Source: Edaphochlamys debaryana
Lineage: Eukaryota > Chlorophyta > Chlorophyceae > Chlamydomonadales
NCBI GenBank assembly: GCA_016858145.1
Contig: JAEHOE010000034.1
Span: 248,001-312,000, forward strand
Direction: 5' to 3'
Length of the DNA stretch: 64,000 nucleotides
Under the pieces are notes generated by a model. That model made no database searches. It had not been told where the DNA came from and worked only from the letters and a program-made list of their open reading frames with translations. A program made the translations under genes and the position numbers. Shown here in pieces: positions 48,468-58,042 of this stretch (positions are counted from its first letter, which is position 1; every line of letters starts with the position of its first letter).

Positions 48468-48893
48468 CTAGAATCGCATGACCCCCTCCATCCCCGGCAG
48501 CTCGTACCCATCGCACACCGCCACCGCCGCAGCCATGCAGTCCAGATCGCTCGCCACGCGCCGCACGCGGTGCAGCCGCCCCCCGGCGGCCGCAGCAGCC
48601 GCAGCACGGCCCAGCAGCCCGGCAGCCGACGACATGCGGCAGGGTGGGGGGCGGGCGGGGGCGGCGGCGGCGGAGTGGGGCAGGGGGGCCGCCGGCTGCG
48701 GCGGCAGCAGGGCGGCGGCGGCGGCGAAGGAGACGGCGACGGAGGTGACGGTGTGGGGCAGGAGGGAGTCGGGGAGGTCGGAGGAGCAGGCGCGGGAGGG
48801 GGCGGCGCTGCTGGGAGGGGAGGGGGAGGGGCCGGAGGCGCCGGCGCAGACGGCCGCGAGACAGAAGGCGGAGGGGGAGCGGAAGATCTCCAT
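48468..48893 (-). CDS. Doubtful small Ala/Ser/Pro-rich protein
   Basis: An ATG at 48893 opens a 141-residue frame ending at 48468. It is rich in Ser, Pro and Ala in its first two thirds, with the more ordered end RVRRVASDLDCMAAAVAV and then YELPGMEG. The same frame is open upstream to 49424, so the start is uncertain and a longer protein or upstream exons are possible. The C-terminal segment looks like real protein sequence, and a TGTAA lies downstream. I recognise no family. GC-rich DNA yields many such frames by chance, so this is a weak call. Confidence 0.3.
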   Translation of the reverse strand: MEIFRSPSAFCLAAVCAGASGPSPSPPSSAAPSRACSSDLPDSLLPHTVTSVAVSFAAAAALLPPQPAAPLPHSAAAAPARPPPCRMSSAAGLLGRAAAAAAAGGRLHRVRRVASDLDCMAAAVAVCDGYELPGMEGVMRF

Positions 48894-50058
48894 AGCGCTT
48901 GTGCGGGTCTTGGGCCTAGCTAGGAGCCCTGAAGAGGTGTTGAGCGGAGGGCGGCAGCGGCGCTTGGGAGGGCGCGGCGCAGAGAGGCTCGGACGGCGCG
49001 ACGAGGTTGGCTTTGAGAGGCGGCGTCGAGGTTGCTGTTGAAGCACGTGTGAGCAGCAGCAGAGTAGCAGAGCGCGTGTATTTGGTGCTTGGCTTGCGAG
49101 AAAGTGCTGCTTGAGGGCTCGGAAGCGGGGCTCAAGGCTGCGCGCGCCACGAACTCGAGCGGGACGAGCGCCACGCTGGACTGTACGGCCGTGGACGAGC
49201 CGAGATGCAGGCTGCGGCTTGCAGCACAGCAGGTGTTGCGGAGGAGTAGGGCGGCAGGTGGCTGGTGGCTTGAAGGGCGGGGGGCGACGTCGTGGCGGCC
49301 GGGGCGCGGCCAGCGCGGGAGGGCGAGACCCCCGGGGCTGCCGAGCAGTGCAAGCGCGAGCTCGAGCGAGTCGCGTGCAGGGGCGTCCCCGGGACACATC
49401 GCGGCCATCATGCGCACGATTCAAAGGCCACCAAGCACGGCCTTAGGACGTCCCTCGTCCGCAGAGAGCGGCGCCGCCGTGCCAGGCCGATGTCCAGCAG
49501 CCCCGATGTCCCTCCTCTCCCCGCGCTGCTCATCAGCGACTCGGCCGAGCTGATCAAGGGACTGAGCTGGGTGTTAGACGTCCCCTCGACGTCCCCTTCT
49601 ATGATCCGGGATCCGGTAACCGGAAGGCGAGCTGGCGGGTAGTCGGAGGTCGGAGCGGGCGCCCCCAGGCGCCGAGCGGGTTGGGTTCGTGCCGGTCGAC
49701 GCGTCGGTCGTGGATGCCCTCGTCCTTGAATGCCCGGCCTCCTCCAGACTCTCACACGCGTAGCATATAGCACGGCCACAGTATCAGACACCTCACGCTT
49801 CGTCCTCCTTCTAGCTAAATATACATCCCTCAAGCTTCAGTTACAAGGCGATCACAGACGCAAGCCCGACCATAACAAGTGACCTACTAGGATGATCTTT
49901 GGTCAGCAAGCGCCTGGCTTGGGCAGGCTCGGCGCGAGCGCTCGCCCCAATGCCCATCGCTCGCTCGCCGTTGTTCAGCCACGCCGCTGCGCACCTCTGG
50001 GGCATAATAGGCAGATAGCAGGTTGGTTCTGGCCATCGCGGGACCAAGCGCCCTCTTG
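48894..50058. other. Region between the small minus-strand gene and the plastid-like kinase
   Basis: A short segment at 49489-49642 is open on both strands with plausible composition on each (plus strand: LLISDSAELIKGLSWVLDV). I could not join it to a gene. The right end should hold the promoter of the kinase at 50059. Confidence 0.35.
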
Positions 50059-53000
50059 ATGTCGAGCGCATGCACGCACGATGCTGCCAATCTGCGGAGC
50101 CTCTACGGCATCACACGGCGGCATTGCAGCTTCAGCATTAGCTGTTGCACGCACGGGGGGCGCCGTGCGCGGTATTTGGGGCACCTTCCACCTGCGTCGT
50201 GCAGGCCTGGCCTGCTTTCCCCCGTCCACCCGCGCCCCGCCAGCGAAGCTTCGTCCCGCCCACCGTTACCCAACCCTCCCCGCGCAAACTCCACGCGCAA
50301 ACTCCCCCTCGCAGGCTCGCCCCTTCATCACCCCGGGGCCTCCCTCGTGACCAGGGCCGGGCCGGGGCCGGGCCCGGCCGGCAGCGACGCCGCCCCGCCC
50401 ACACGTGCCGACCCAAATGCCCTGGCCGCAGCCACTGCCGCCGCGGCCTCGGCACCCGCGTCCCTGACCTTCCCTCCCCCACCGGAGCGGTCGGGACCCC
50501 CTCCGCCCCCGGCAGCAGGTGTGCTGGGCCTTGAGACCCCGGGCTGTGCCAGGGGATGGGGGGGCAAGGTAACGCCGCAACGCAGTGTCCACACCCCACA
50601 CCGTTACAGCCACGCCCAAGGGAGGCTGCGACCCCTGCAGCGGGTGGGCTGTCTGGGCGCCAAGGCCCGGGGCTGGGCCAGGTCCCGGCAACACACGCGG
50701 GGCCAGGGGCCCGCTGCGCCGGCCCCGGGCCTTCCCGATCCTCACCTCCAAGCCCGACCCCCCTGGGAGGCTCAGGACCGCCGGTTTGTCCCCGAGCCTG
50801 TGGTGGTTGTCCCACACTCACCCCGCTGCGGTCCCGAACTCACCCCGCTGCGGAACCTCACACTATCCGACGCACGCCAGGAGGACATGTCCCCTGCCCC
50901 CACCCCACTGCAACCTGAGCCGCGCTCCCGCCCGCCTCCGCCCCCACCCCCCAACGCAGCCACGCCCTTCCAGCCGGGCCAGGCCGTGGGCGGGGGCCGC
51001 TACACCATCGAGGAGGTGCTGGGGGCCGGAAGCAACGCGGTGGCCTACCGGGTGGGTGCGGTACTGCAGGGGGGCAGGGGCAGGGAGGTTGGGGGATGGA
51101 GGACGCAAGGTCCCTAGGGGGAGGAGGTCCGTTGGCTGGAGGGGGCCCGCGGTGGCGTACAGGGTGGGTGGGTGCCGGGGCGCCGGGGGTGGCGGACGCG
51201 AGGTCGGGGGCTTGGGGCGTCGTGCGCTTGGTGCTGGAGGGTTGCCAGCTTGCCACGCGTCGATGTTGCGTGGGTTTTGGGTGAGCATTCTTGGGGGTTC
51301 TGCAGGAGGCCGGGGTCGGAGTGGTGTGGGCCTCGACTGCACTGTCGATCAGGCCCTCAACTCCCCCCACCCCTCCACCCCACCTCCCCCCCCCAGGCCC
51401 GCCGCGCCGACAGCTCCTCCGTGGCGCTCAAGGCGCTGTCCCTCCGCTCTCTGCGGGACTGGAAGCAGCTGGAGCTGTTTGAGCGGGAGGCACGAACCCT
51501 GGCGTCGCTCCAACACCCCGCCATCCCCCGCTATGTGGACTACTTCGAGGAGGACGGGGGGGGTGACAAGGCCTTTGTGTTGGTGCAGGTGGGGTTTGGG
51601 GGGGCGAAGGGGAGGGAGGGGCATTGGGGGAAGGGGGGAGGGGGGGAGGGGCACGGGGGAGGGGGGAGGGAGGGGGGGACGGGGAGGGCGACAAGGGGTT
51701 TGTGCTGGTGCAGGTGGTTGGGGGGTGTACAAAAGGGGGGGAAGGATTGGGGGGAGAGGGGGGGTGGGGTGAGCGGGGAGGGAGGGGAAGACGGGCGACA
51801 AGGCCTTTGTGCTGGTGCAGGTGGGATTGGGGGGGAGGGGGAGGTAGGAAAGGGAATGCGCCCCGTTAACCCGCAGCACCTCTGACCCCTGCAATGGCGA
51901 CCCCCCTGTCGGCGTTAGGCGTTAGGGGAGTGTGGCTTGGCTCCTCTACCCACATGCTGCCCTCGTACCCCCCCTCGCCCTCCTACCGCTCCCCCTATCC
52001 CCTCCACATCCCCCCCGTTCACCCCCCACAGGAGGTGGTGGAGGGCAAGTCCCTGGGTGCGCTCATCCGCGAGGGCGCCCGCTGCCCCGAGGCGGAGGTG
52101 GAGCGCATCGCCGGGGAGATGCTGGGGGTGCTAGGGTACCTGGGGGGGCTGAGGCCGCCCGTCATCCACCGGGTAGGGCGGAGGGGGAGGGGGGTGGGGT
52201 TTGGGGTGGGGGGGTGGGGGTGGGGGGGGTGGGGGGGGGTTGCTGGGGGAGGAGGGGTGTTTGGGGGGTTGGAGGGGATCGTGGGATCATGGCAACCAAG
52301 CTTTCTAGGCCGGGAGCCGTGTAGCCAGGTCTGGTCACGAGTCGTTATCTTATGCCTTCCCGCCCAAACCCATCCATAGCTCACTCCGGACTTCAACCCG
52401 CTCTCGCTCCCCCATCCCTCTGTCCCCCCCCCCTCCCCCCCCTCCCCCCCCTGACAGGACGTCAAGCCAGACAACATCGTGCTGGAGGGGGGCACGTGGG
52501 GCGGGCGGGTGTACCTGGTGGACTTCGGGGGGGTGCAGGTGGGTGCCAGAGCGCGTGCGTGTGTATGTAGATGGCACGTGGGGCACGTGGCACGTGCGTG
52601 CGTGTGCTCATGAGACCTGCATGCCGTGGCCATCCAATGCGGCTCTTGCTTGAGACGGACAAGACATACCGGTGCAAAATGCCCTTCCCTTTGCGTGCTC
52701 ATGCTCATGCTCATGCTCACATAGGGTCGCCACGCACTCCCCTTTCCGTGCTCATGCTTGTCCGCGCCCCCTCCCCCCTGCAGGCGGTGGCCTCTGCCGG
52801 GGAGCTGGCGGGCCTGGGCAGCACCATCGTGGGGACGTACGGATACATGGTGGGGGGGGTGGGGGAGTTGACGGAGAGGGGAGGGGAAAGGGGGCGTGTG
52901 TGTGTATGGGTGGGCGCGTGCCACGTGTCGCTTGGGGCAGCACCATCGTGGGCACGTGGGGATACATGCGGTTGGACCGCTGGCTGGTTGGGGGGTTTTA

Positions 53001-56000
53001 GGCAGGGTTGCGACGGTGCCTGCAGCGTAGCCTGCAACTGCACTCGGCTCCCGTTCCCTTTTGCACACCTGTCTTCCTCCGCCTCCCCCCTCCTGCCCCT
53101 CCGCCCCCCCCACCCCTCAGGCCCCCGAGCAGTTCCGGGGGGCCGCGGAGCCCGCCTCCGACCTCTACGCCCTTGGCGCCACCCTGCTCTACCTGCTCAC
53201 GGGTGGGTGGGTGCCAAGCACGCGGATGGGAGGGTGGAAACGGGGGTGGGAGGGGGACGTAGATGGCAGGAATGATAGATGTGAGGAGGGTGCCCTGCCC
53301 ATGTGCCCTGCCACGACATACACACATGAACCCCCCTCCCCTCCCCGCCAACCCGCCCCCCACCTCAGGCCAGCCGCCCTCCGCCTTCACGCAGGAGCGA
53401 ATGCGCATCAACTGGCGGGCGGGCCTGGGCCGGTCCCAGGTGGGCCTGGCTTCATGGCTTCGGGCTAGTTGCACGCCTTACTATTAAGTTCTGAATTGCA
53501 TTCGATGTGTTTGCTCGACTCACGTACCCTGTCGTGTTGACTGGACTGCACTGCCCGCTCACTTAGTGCTCCCGTTGGGATGTCGTCCTAGATACACTGT
53601 CTGCTTAACACCCCCCCCCCCCGCGTGCTCTGTCATCGCCCCATGTCTGCTTTTGTAAACCCGCCGGCGCGCCTCCCCCCAGGCTTCCTCCGTGTCCCCC
53701 CGCCTGGCGGCGCTGCTGGACGGTCTCCTGGAGCCCCTGGCGGAGGACCGGCTCACGGCGGAGGAGGCGCAGAGGGTGCTACAGGCAAGGGGGGGAGGGC
53801 AATGGGTTTGGGAGGGGGCAGGCAAGGGGGGGGGAAGGCGCAGGGGGTCCTGTAAATGTGTGGGAGGGGGGAGGGGCGGGGAGAGGAGTGGGAAGGGGTT
53901 ACGCGGAAGACAAGGTCTCGGCCGTGAGGGTGCAGCCAAGAGCGGGGTTCAGGCCGGGCTGGGATAGAGGCGGAGGATGAGGGAGCCGAGGAGGGGTGGG
54001 AAGGGAGGGGGTTGCGGAGGAGGCCGCGCGGGGTCAGGACGGGGGAGAGGCTGGCCCTGATGGCCGCACTTGCTCACTCGTCTCCTCATCTCCGCTGCCC
54101 TCACCACCCCCACCACCCCTAGGGCAAGCCCCTGAGCTCCTCACGCGACAAAGCCACCAGCGGGTTCGCCGCTCGGAAGGTGGGTGGGTGGGTGGGGGAC
54201 GTGCACTGCAGCGAGGTGGGCCCAGCGCGGGGCCAAGGAGGGGGGCACTCGTTGGAACTGCGTCGGACCACCACCGCCTGCTGGCTGCTCCCCCCACCCC
54301 CGCCCTGTGCTCGCCCCCTTCCCCGCCCCAGGCGCTGCGGCGGGCCCCCCCGCCCCCGCCCCAGAGCGTTGAAGAGGCCTTCCTGCAGCAGGTGGGGGGC
54401 GTGGGGGTGTGGGGGGGGGGGATGGAAGGAGGACTGGCAGCAGTTCTGGCAGGGCTTCTCCCTACCGCCCCGCCTGTAACCCTGCCGTCGCTTTAGTCCG
54501 CCGTCCCATCCCGGCATTGAACACCGCCGTCCCATCCCGCCCGGCCCGGCCCCCGCCAACCCCTCCCCAGATGGCAGCTGCGTCCCGCGCCCCCGCCGTC
54601 CGCGTGGGCCGCCCCGCCGGCACCCGAGTGCAGCTGTCCTCCAGCGACTCCCGCCTCGACATCGAGATCCCGCCCCGGGTGGGTGTGCGTGATGGGGGCT
54701 GGGGTTGGGGAGGGTGGGTGGGGTTGGGGAGCAGCAGCACGGGTGAACGGGGGCCGCTGCCTCGGGTGGGTGGGGTTGTGGCGGGGGGATGGGGTGCCGC
54801 CGGCAGGGCGGGGCGGGGACAGGGTACACCCATCCCACGGGTACTGTGCGAGCCATGGGACCCCACACCCCAACCACCCCAACCGCCTTAACCGTCACCC
54901 AACCGTCCCAACCGCCACAGGGCTTCACGGCCGACTCTGCCTTCACGGGCGCCTTCGCGGTGGCATGGAACGCCTTTGTGGCAATCTGGACCTTCTCGGC
55001 CCTGGCATCGGGGGGCATCCTGTTCGCGCTCTTCTCGGCGCCCTTCTGTGAGTGAGGGAGGCCCAGCGAGGCCCAGCGGCGTGGGCCTGCGTGGGGCCCG
55101 GCGTGGAGGCTGCGTTGGCCCACCCTTGGAACCCGGGTTCTAATGCAACGGTACCCGACCGCATAACCCCACCCCCCAACGACGACCCTGACAGGGCTGG
55201 CGGGCGCTCAGCTGGCCAAGGGGGCCCTGGGCGGGGCCCTGACGCGCGAGCGCCTGGCCATCGGCCCCCGGCGCTGGCGGCTGGGGCAGCAGCTGGCGGT
55301 GCTGGGGGACGGAGGGAAGGCGGACTTCCTGGAGGGTCAGAACGAGAAGGTGCGGTCGGTTGTTGGGTTGGGTGGGTGGATGGGTGGTTGGTGGGGTTGT
55401 TCGGTGAGTTGGTGAGTTGGTTGGGCGGTTAGTTGGGCATGGGGGCTGGGTTGGTTTGTCCTGGGTGGGGAGGCGGGCGGGCGGGGGAATGGCGTAGGGG
55501 CCCGGGCATCACTCCGCACCCCCTGCATCCCCTGCACCTCGCCCCGCATCCCTCGGCACACTACCGCACCATACTGTACCGCACCGTACCGCACCGTACC
55601 TGGTATCGCACCGCACCGTACCGTCCCGCACCGTACCGCACTGTACGTCCTCCGGCGTCACCACCTCCCACACCTGTTTGCGGTCAGTGGAGGCCTCCAC
55701 ACAGCCACCACTGCGCCTCGCTCGCCTATCGCCCATCACCCATCGCCCCTCTACCGTGCGCTATCCCCTGCCCCTATGCGCACCACACTGCCCCTCTTAA
55801 GCTCCCTTACAACTCCCCCTACACCTCCCTCCACCCCAACCCACCAGCTCCCCCTCAAAGCTCTATCCATCCCCCCTCTAGTCCCCACACCGACCTCCTC
55901 ATGACGCATTCCACTGCATCCCCACTGCACCCGCCCTCCGCCTCTTGGGTCGCGCTGGAGCGGGTCCCTCAATCGCACCCGGATCGTCCCACACGCCCAG

Positions 56001-57107
56001 AACCCTCCCTCCCGCCCTTCCCCCCTCCCCCTCCGCCCCGCAAGCTAAGCTTCCCTGGCGCAGGCGTAAAGACGCTCTCCCGCTTCTCAGCTTCAAACAC
56101 TCCCCCTCCGCCCCCCAGCTCCAGGAGGGGCTCACCACAGAGCTCACCGCCGCCCGAGTGGTGACCACGGCCTTCATCAATGGAGTGCCGCAGACCTGCA
56201 TCGAGATACTGGCGGGGGTCAACAGGTGAGCCAGCCTAGAGGTGGTGGTGGTGGTGGGAGGGTGGTGGGAGGGTGGTGGGAGGGTGGTGGGAGGGTGGTG
56301 GGAGGGTGGTGGGAGGGTGGTGGGAGGGTGGTCGGAAGGTGGTGGGAAGGTGGTGGGAAGGTGGTGGGAGGGGCAGTGCACGCTGCGGGCGGTGCGGGTA
56401 GGCTCAGCCCGGGAGGCAGTGGAGCGGTAGGGTTGCAGACCTGCAGTGCAGATGGCAATGCACGATGAGGGGCCCGCAACTCACCCACCCCCACCCCCCA
56501 AACCCAAATCCCCACTCCCCGGCCCCCCCAGGTTCCGGTTCGGCGAGGGGCTGGAGACTGTTGAGCAGCAGTGGCTGGTGGGGGAGATCAACGACCACAT
56601 CGCGGCGGTGCAGGTGGGGGGAAGGGGGGTCACGTCGGGAGGCCAGGAGGAAGCGGGGGCCTTCCGAGGGGGGTGATTTTCGGAGCATTGGAGAGCGGAG
56701 GAAGAGTTCGAGCGGCAGCCAGCGAGCCCGATGCGCACCGAGGTCCAGACCTTCGAGGGGGGGAGGGGAGGCGAAGGGAAGGGGATGTGCGCTGCAACGG
56801 GTCCTCCCGGTTTGGTGGCGGTGCTGATGCCTGCCGTCTTGTGTTTCCTCGTCCCTACGCCCCTGCATCCCCAGGGCCGGGCCCAACCTCCCCTCAACGT
56901 GCCTCCCGTGTCACGCCCAATACACACGCGCGCGTCCCCCACCCCCCCGCGTCCCCCACCCCGCCCCCTCCCCAGGGCCGGGAGCTGGACCTGGACGCCC
57001 TGCCGCCCCCCGACATGCCCCGCGTGCTCAACGACGACACGGAGCGGGAGCGCGAGGCGGAGCGGGAGCGGGAAGAGCGGGAGAGGGAGCGCGAGCGGGA
57101 GCGGTAG
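50059..57107 (+). CDS. Cyanobacterial/plastid-like Ser/Thr kinase with C-terminal membrane segment
   Basis: Sixteen exons: 50059-51051, 51397-51588, 52032-52172, 52458-52538, 52784-52849, 53121-53202, 53369-53439, 53683-53784, 54123-54179, 54332-54391, 54571-54678, 54921-55047, 55195-55349, 56119-56225, 56532-56613 and 56976-57107. They give about 851 residues. The N-terminal ~300 residues are Pro/Ala/Ser/Arg-rich and may hold a plastid transit peptide; their splicing is uncertain, since an intron inside 50519-50880 is possible. Kinase motifs: YTIEEVLGAGSNAVAYR, VALKAL (Lys343), IHRDVKPDN (Asp443), LVDFGGV (Asp464), GTYGYMAPEQF, SDLYALGATLLYLLTG. DFGGV and GTxGYMAPEQ resemble cyanobacterial Spk and plastid kinases. 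After the kinase come a Pro-rich linker, a hydrophobic span (FVAIWTFSALASGGILFALF, continuing SAPFWLAG) and a terminal Arg/Glu tail (EREREAERER). The intron after 53784 uses a GC donor. Confidence 0.8.
51036..51169 (+). repeat. Donor echo after kinase exon 1 (112 bp apart)
   Basis: The exon end with its donor, 51036-51057 (cgcggtggc-tac-gggtgggt pattern, encoding AVAYR), recurs in the intron at 51148-51169 with two mismatches, again followed by a G-rich run. Confidence 0.7.
51562..51820 (+). repeat. Triple donor echo after kinase exon 2
   Basis: The 27-base end of exon 2 encoding GDKAFVLVQ (51562-51588) recurs in the intron at 51687-51713 and 51794-51820. Each copy is followed by a GTGG donor. 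Spacings are 125 and 107 bp. The third copy differs from the exon by about two bases. The sequence between copies is almost pure G/A on this strand. Confidence 0.85.
52817..52968 (+). repeat. Exon echo after the GTYGYM exon of the kinase
   Basis: The exon end 52817-52849, encoding the activation-loop segment STIVGTYGYM, recurs at 52936-52968 (119 bp downstream) with a few mismatches. This copy is not followed by GT. Confidence 0.7.
56241..56375 (+). repeat. 11-bp intronic minisatellite (gtggtgggagg)
   Basis: About twelve copies of an 11-base unit follow the donor of the exon ending at 56225. The last few drift (tcggaag, gggaagg). Strong strand asymmetry: G-rich on the coding strand. Confidence 0.85.
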
Positions 57108-57204
57108 GGCCGTGGGGGCAGGGCCGTGGGGGCAGGGCCGTGGGGGCAGGGCCGTGGGGGCAGGGCCGCAGGGGCAGGGCCGCAGGGGCAGGGCCGCAGG
57201 GGCG
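57107..57204 (+). repeat. 14-bp minisatellite starting at the kinase stop codon
   Basis: Seven 14-base units, four of gggccgtgggggca then three of the gggccgcaggggc type, begin at the last base of the TAG stop. They lie in the 3' untranslated region, right after the codons for the Arg/Glu tail. Confidence 0.9.
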
Positions 57205-57499
57205 GGGTAGGACGAGGGCCCGTCCACCTGCAGCAGCTACATATCGTGGGAGGGAGGAGGTGGTGCGCCCTGTGATGGTGTGGGGTGTGGGGTGGGGTGC
57301 ATGGGGTGCATGAGGGTAGGGGGAGCGAGACAAGAGGCCCAGCGATGGCGTGCGAGGGACAAGGGTGCCAGGGTGGCTGTGGGGTGAATGAAAGAGCAGG
57401 ATGAAGGCCCGCTGGACGGGCGGCGAGTGCTGGCAAGAGCTGACGGGAGGGCAGGCGGCACGGGGTCGGTACCGTGCGTCTGACATGGCGTGATGCTGA

Positions 57500-57504
57500 T
57501 GTAA
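57500..57504 (+). terminator. TGTAA poly(A)-type signal of the kinase gene
   Basis: TGTAA about 390 bases after the kinase stop, in the convergent spacer before the minus-strand peptidase gene. The 57108-58042 spacer shows no other gene. Confidence 0.4.
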
Positions 57505-58042
57505 AGCTGGTAGAATGCTGGGGGCTGGGGGCTGCCGTGCGGTTGATGGCGGTTGGTGGCCGCGGTAGCCCCGGTAGCTGTGAGGCCTGGGATGGGCACG
57601 CCCCGGCGGGTACCGTACCATGTCCGCACGGGTGCTTCGTCCGGTGGTGAGAACGCGCAATCAGGAGTCAGGGGTCAGGGGTCAGGGGGCAAATGCTGCC
57701 ATGTTACCGTCCCTACTATGCCCGCCCCTGCTCTCAAGCGCCTGCACCACCGCCCCAGGCCGTCCAGCTGTCCTTCCGCCGCCCAGCCAGCGCCGCCCTG
57801 CCTCCGGCGGTCTGCAGACCACGTCGGTAGGCTCAGGCAGCACACGCCGTCGCCCTCCCTCTTCCGCTGCCGACCATCTCTCTCGCCACTCATCATTGCC
57901 TTCACAGCTCGACCCCGAGCCTCATTCGCTGCCACCCTCGCTCCATGAGGCCACCCCCACTCTCCGCTCGCATGCCGACTCTACTTCGCTCGCCCCAGCC
58001 CCAGCCCCAGCCTACATGAATGCTCGTATTGCTCGCAAACCC

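Noticed and set aside
50519..50880. Intron from gtgtgctggg to cgcacgccag in the kinase N-terminus
   Set aside because: GT and AG are present, but joining them breaks the frame. The segment is open through, so I kept it as coding while marking the region uncertain.
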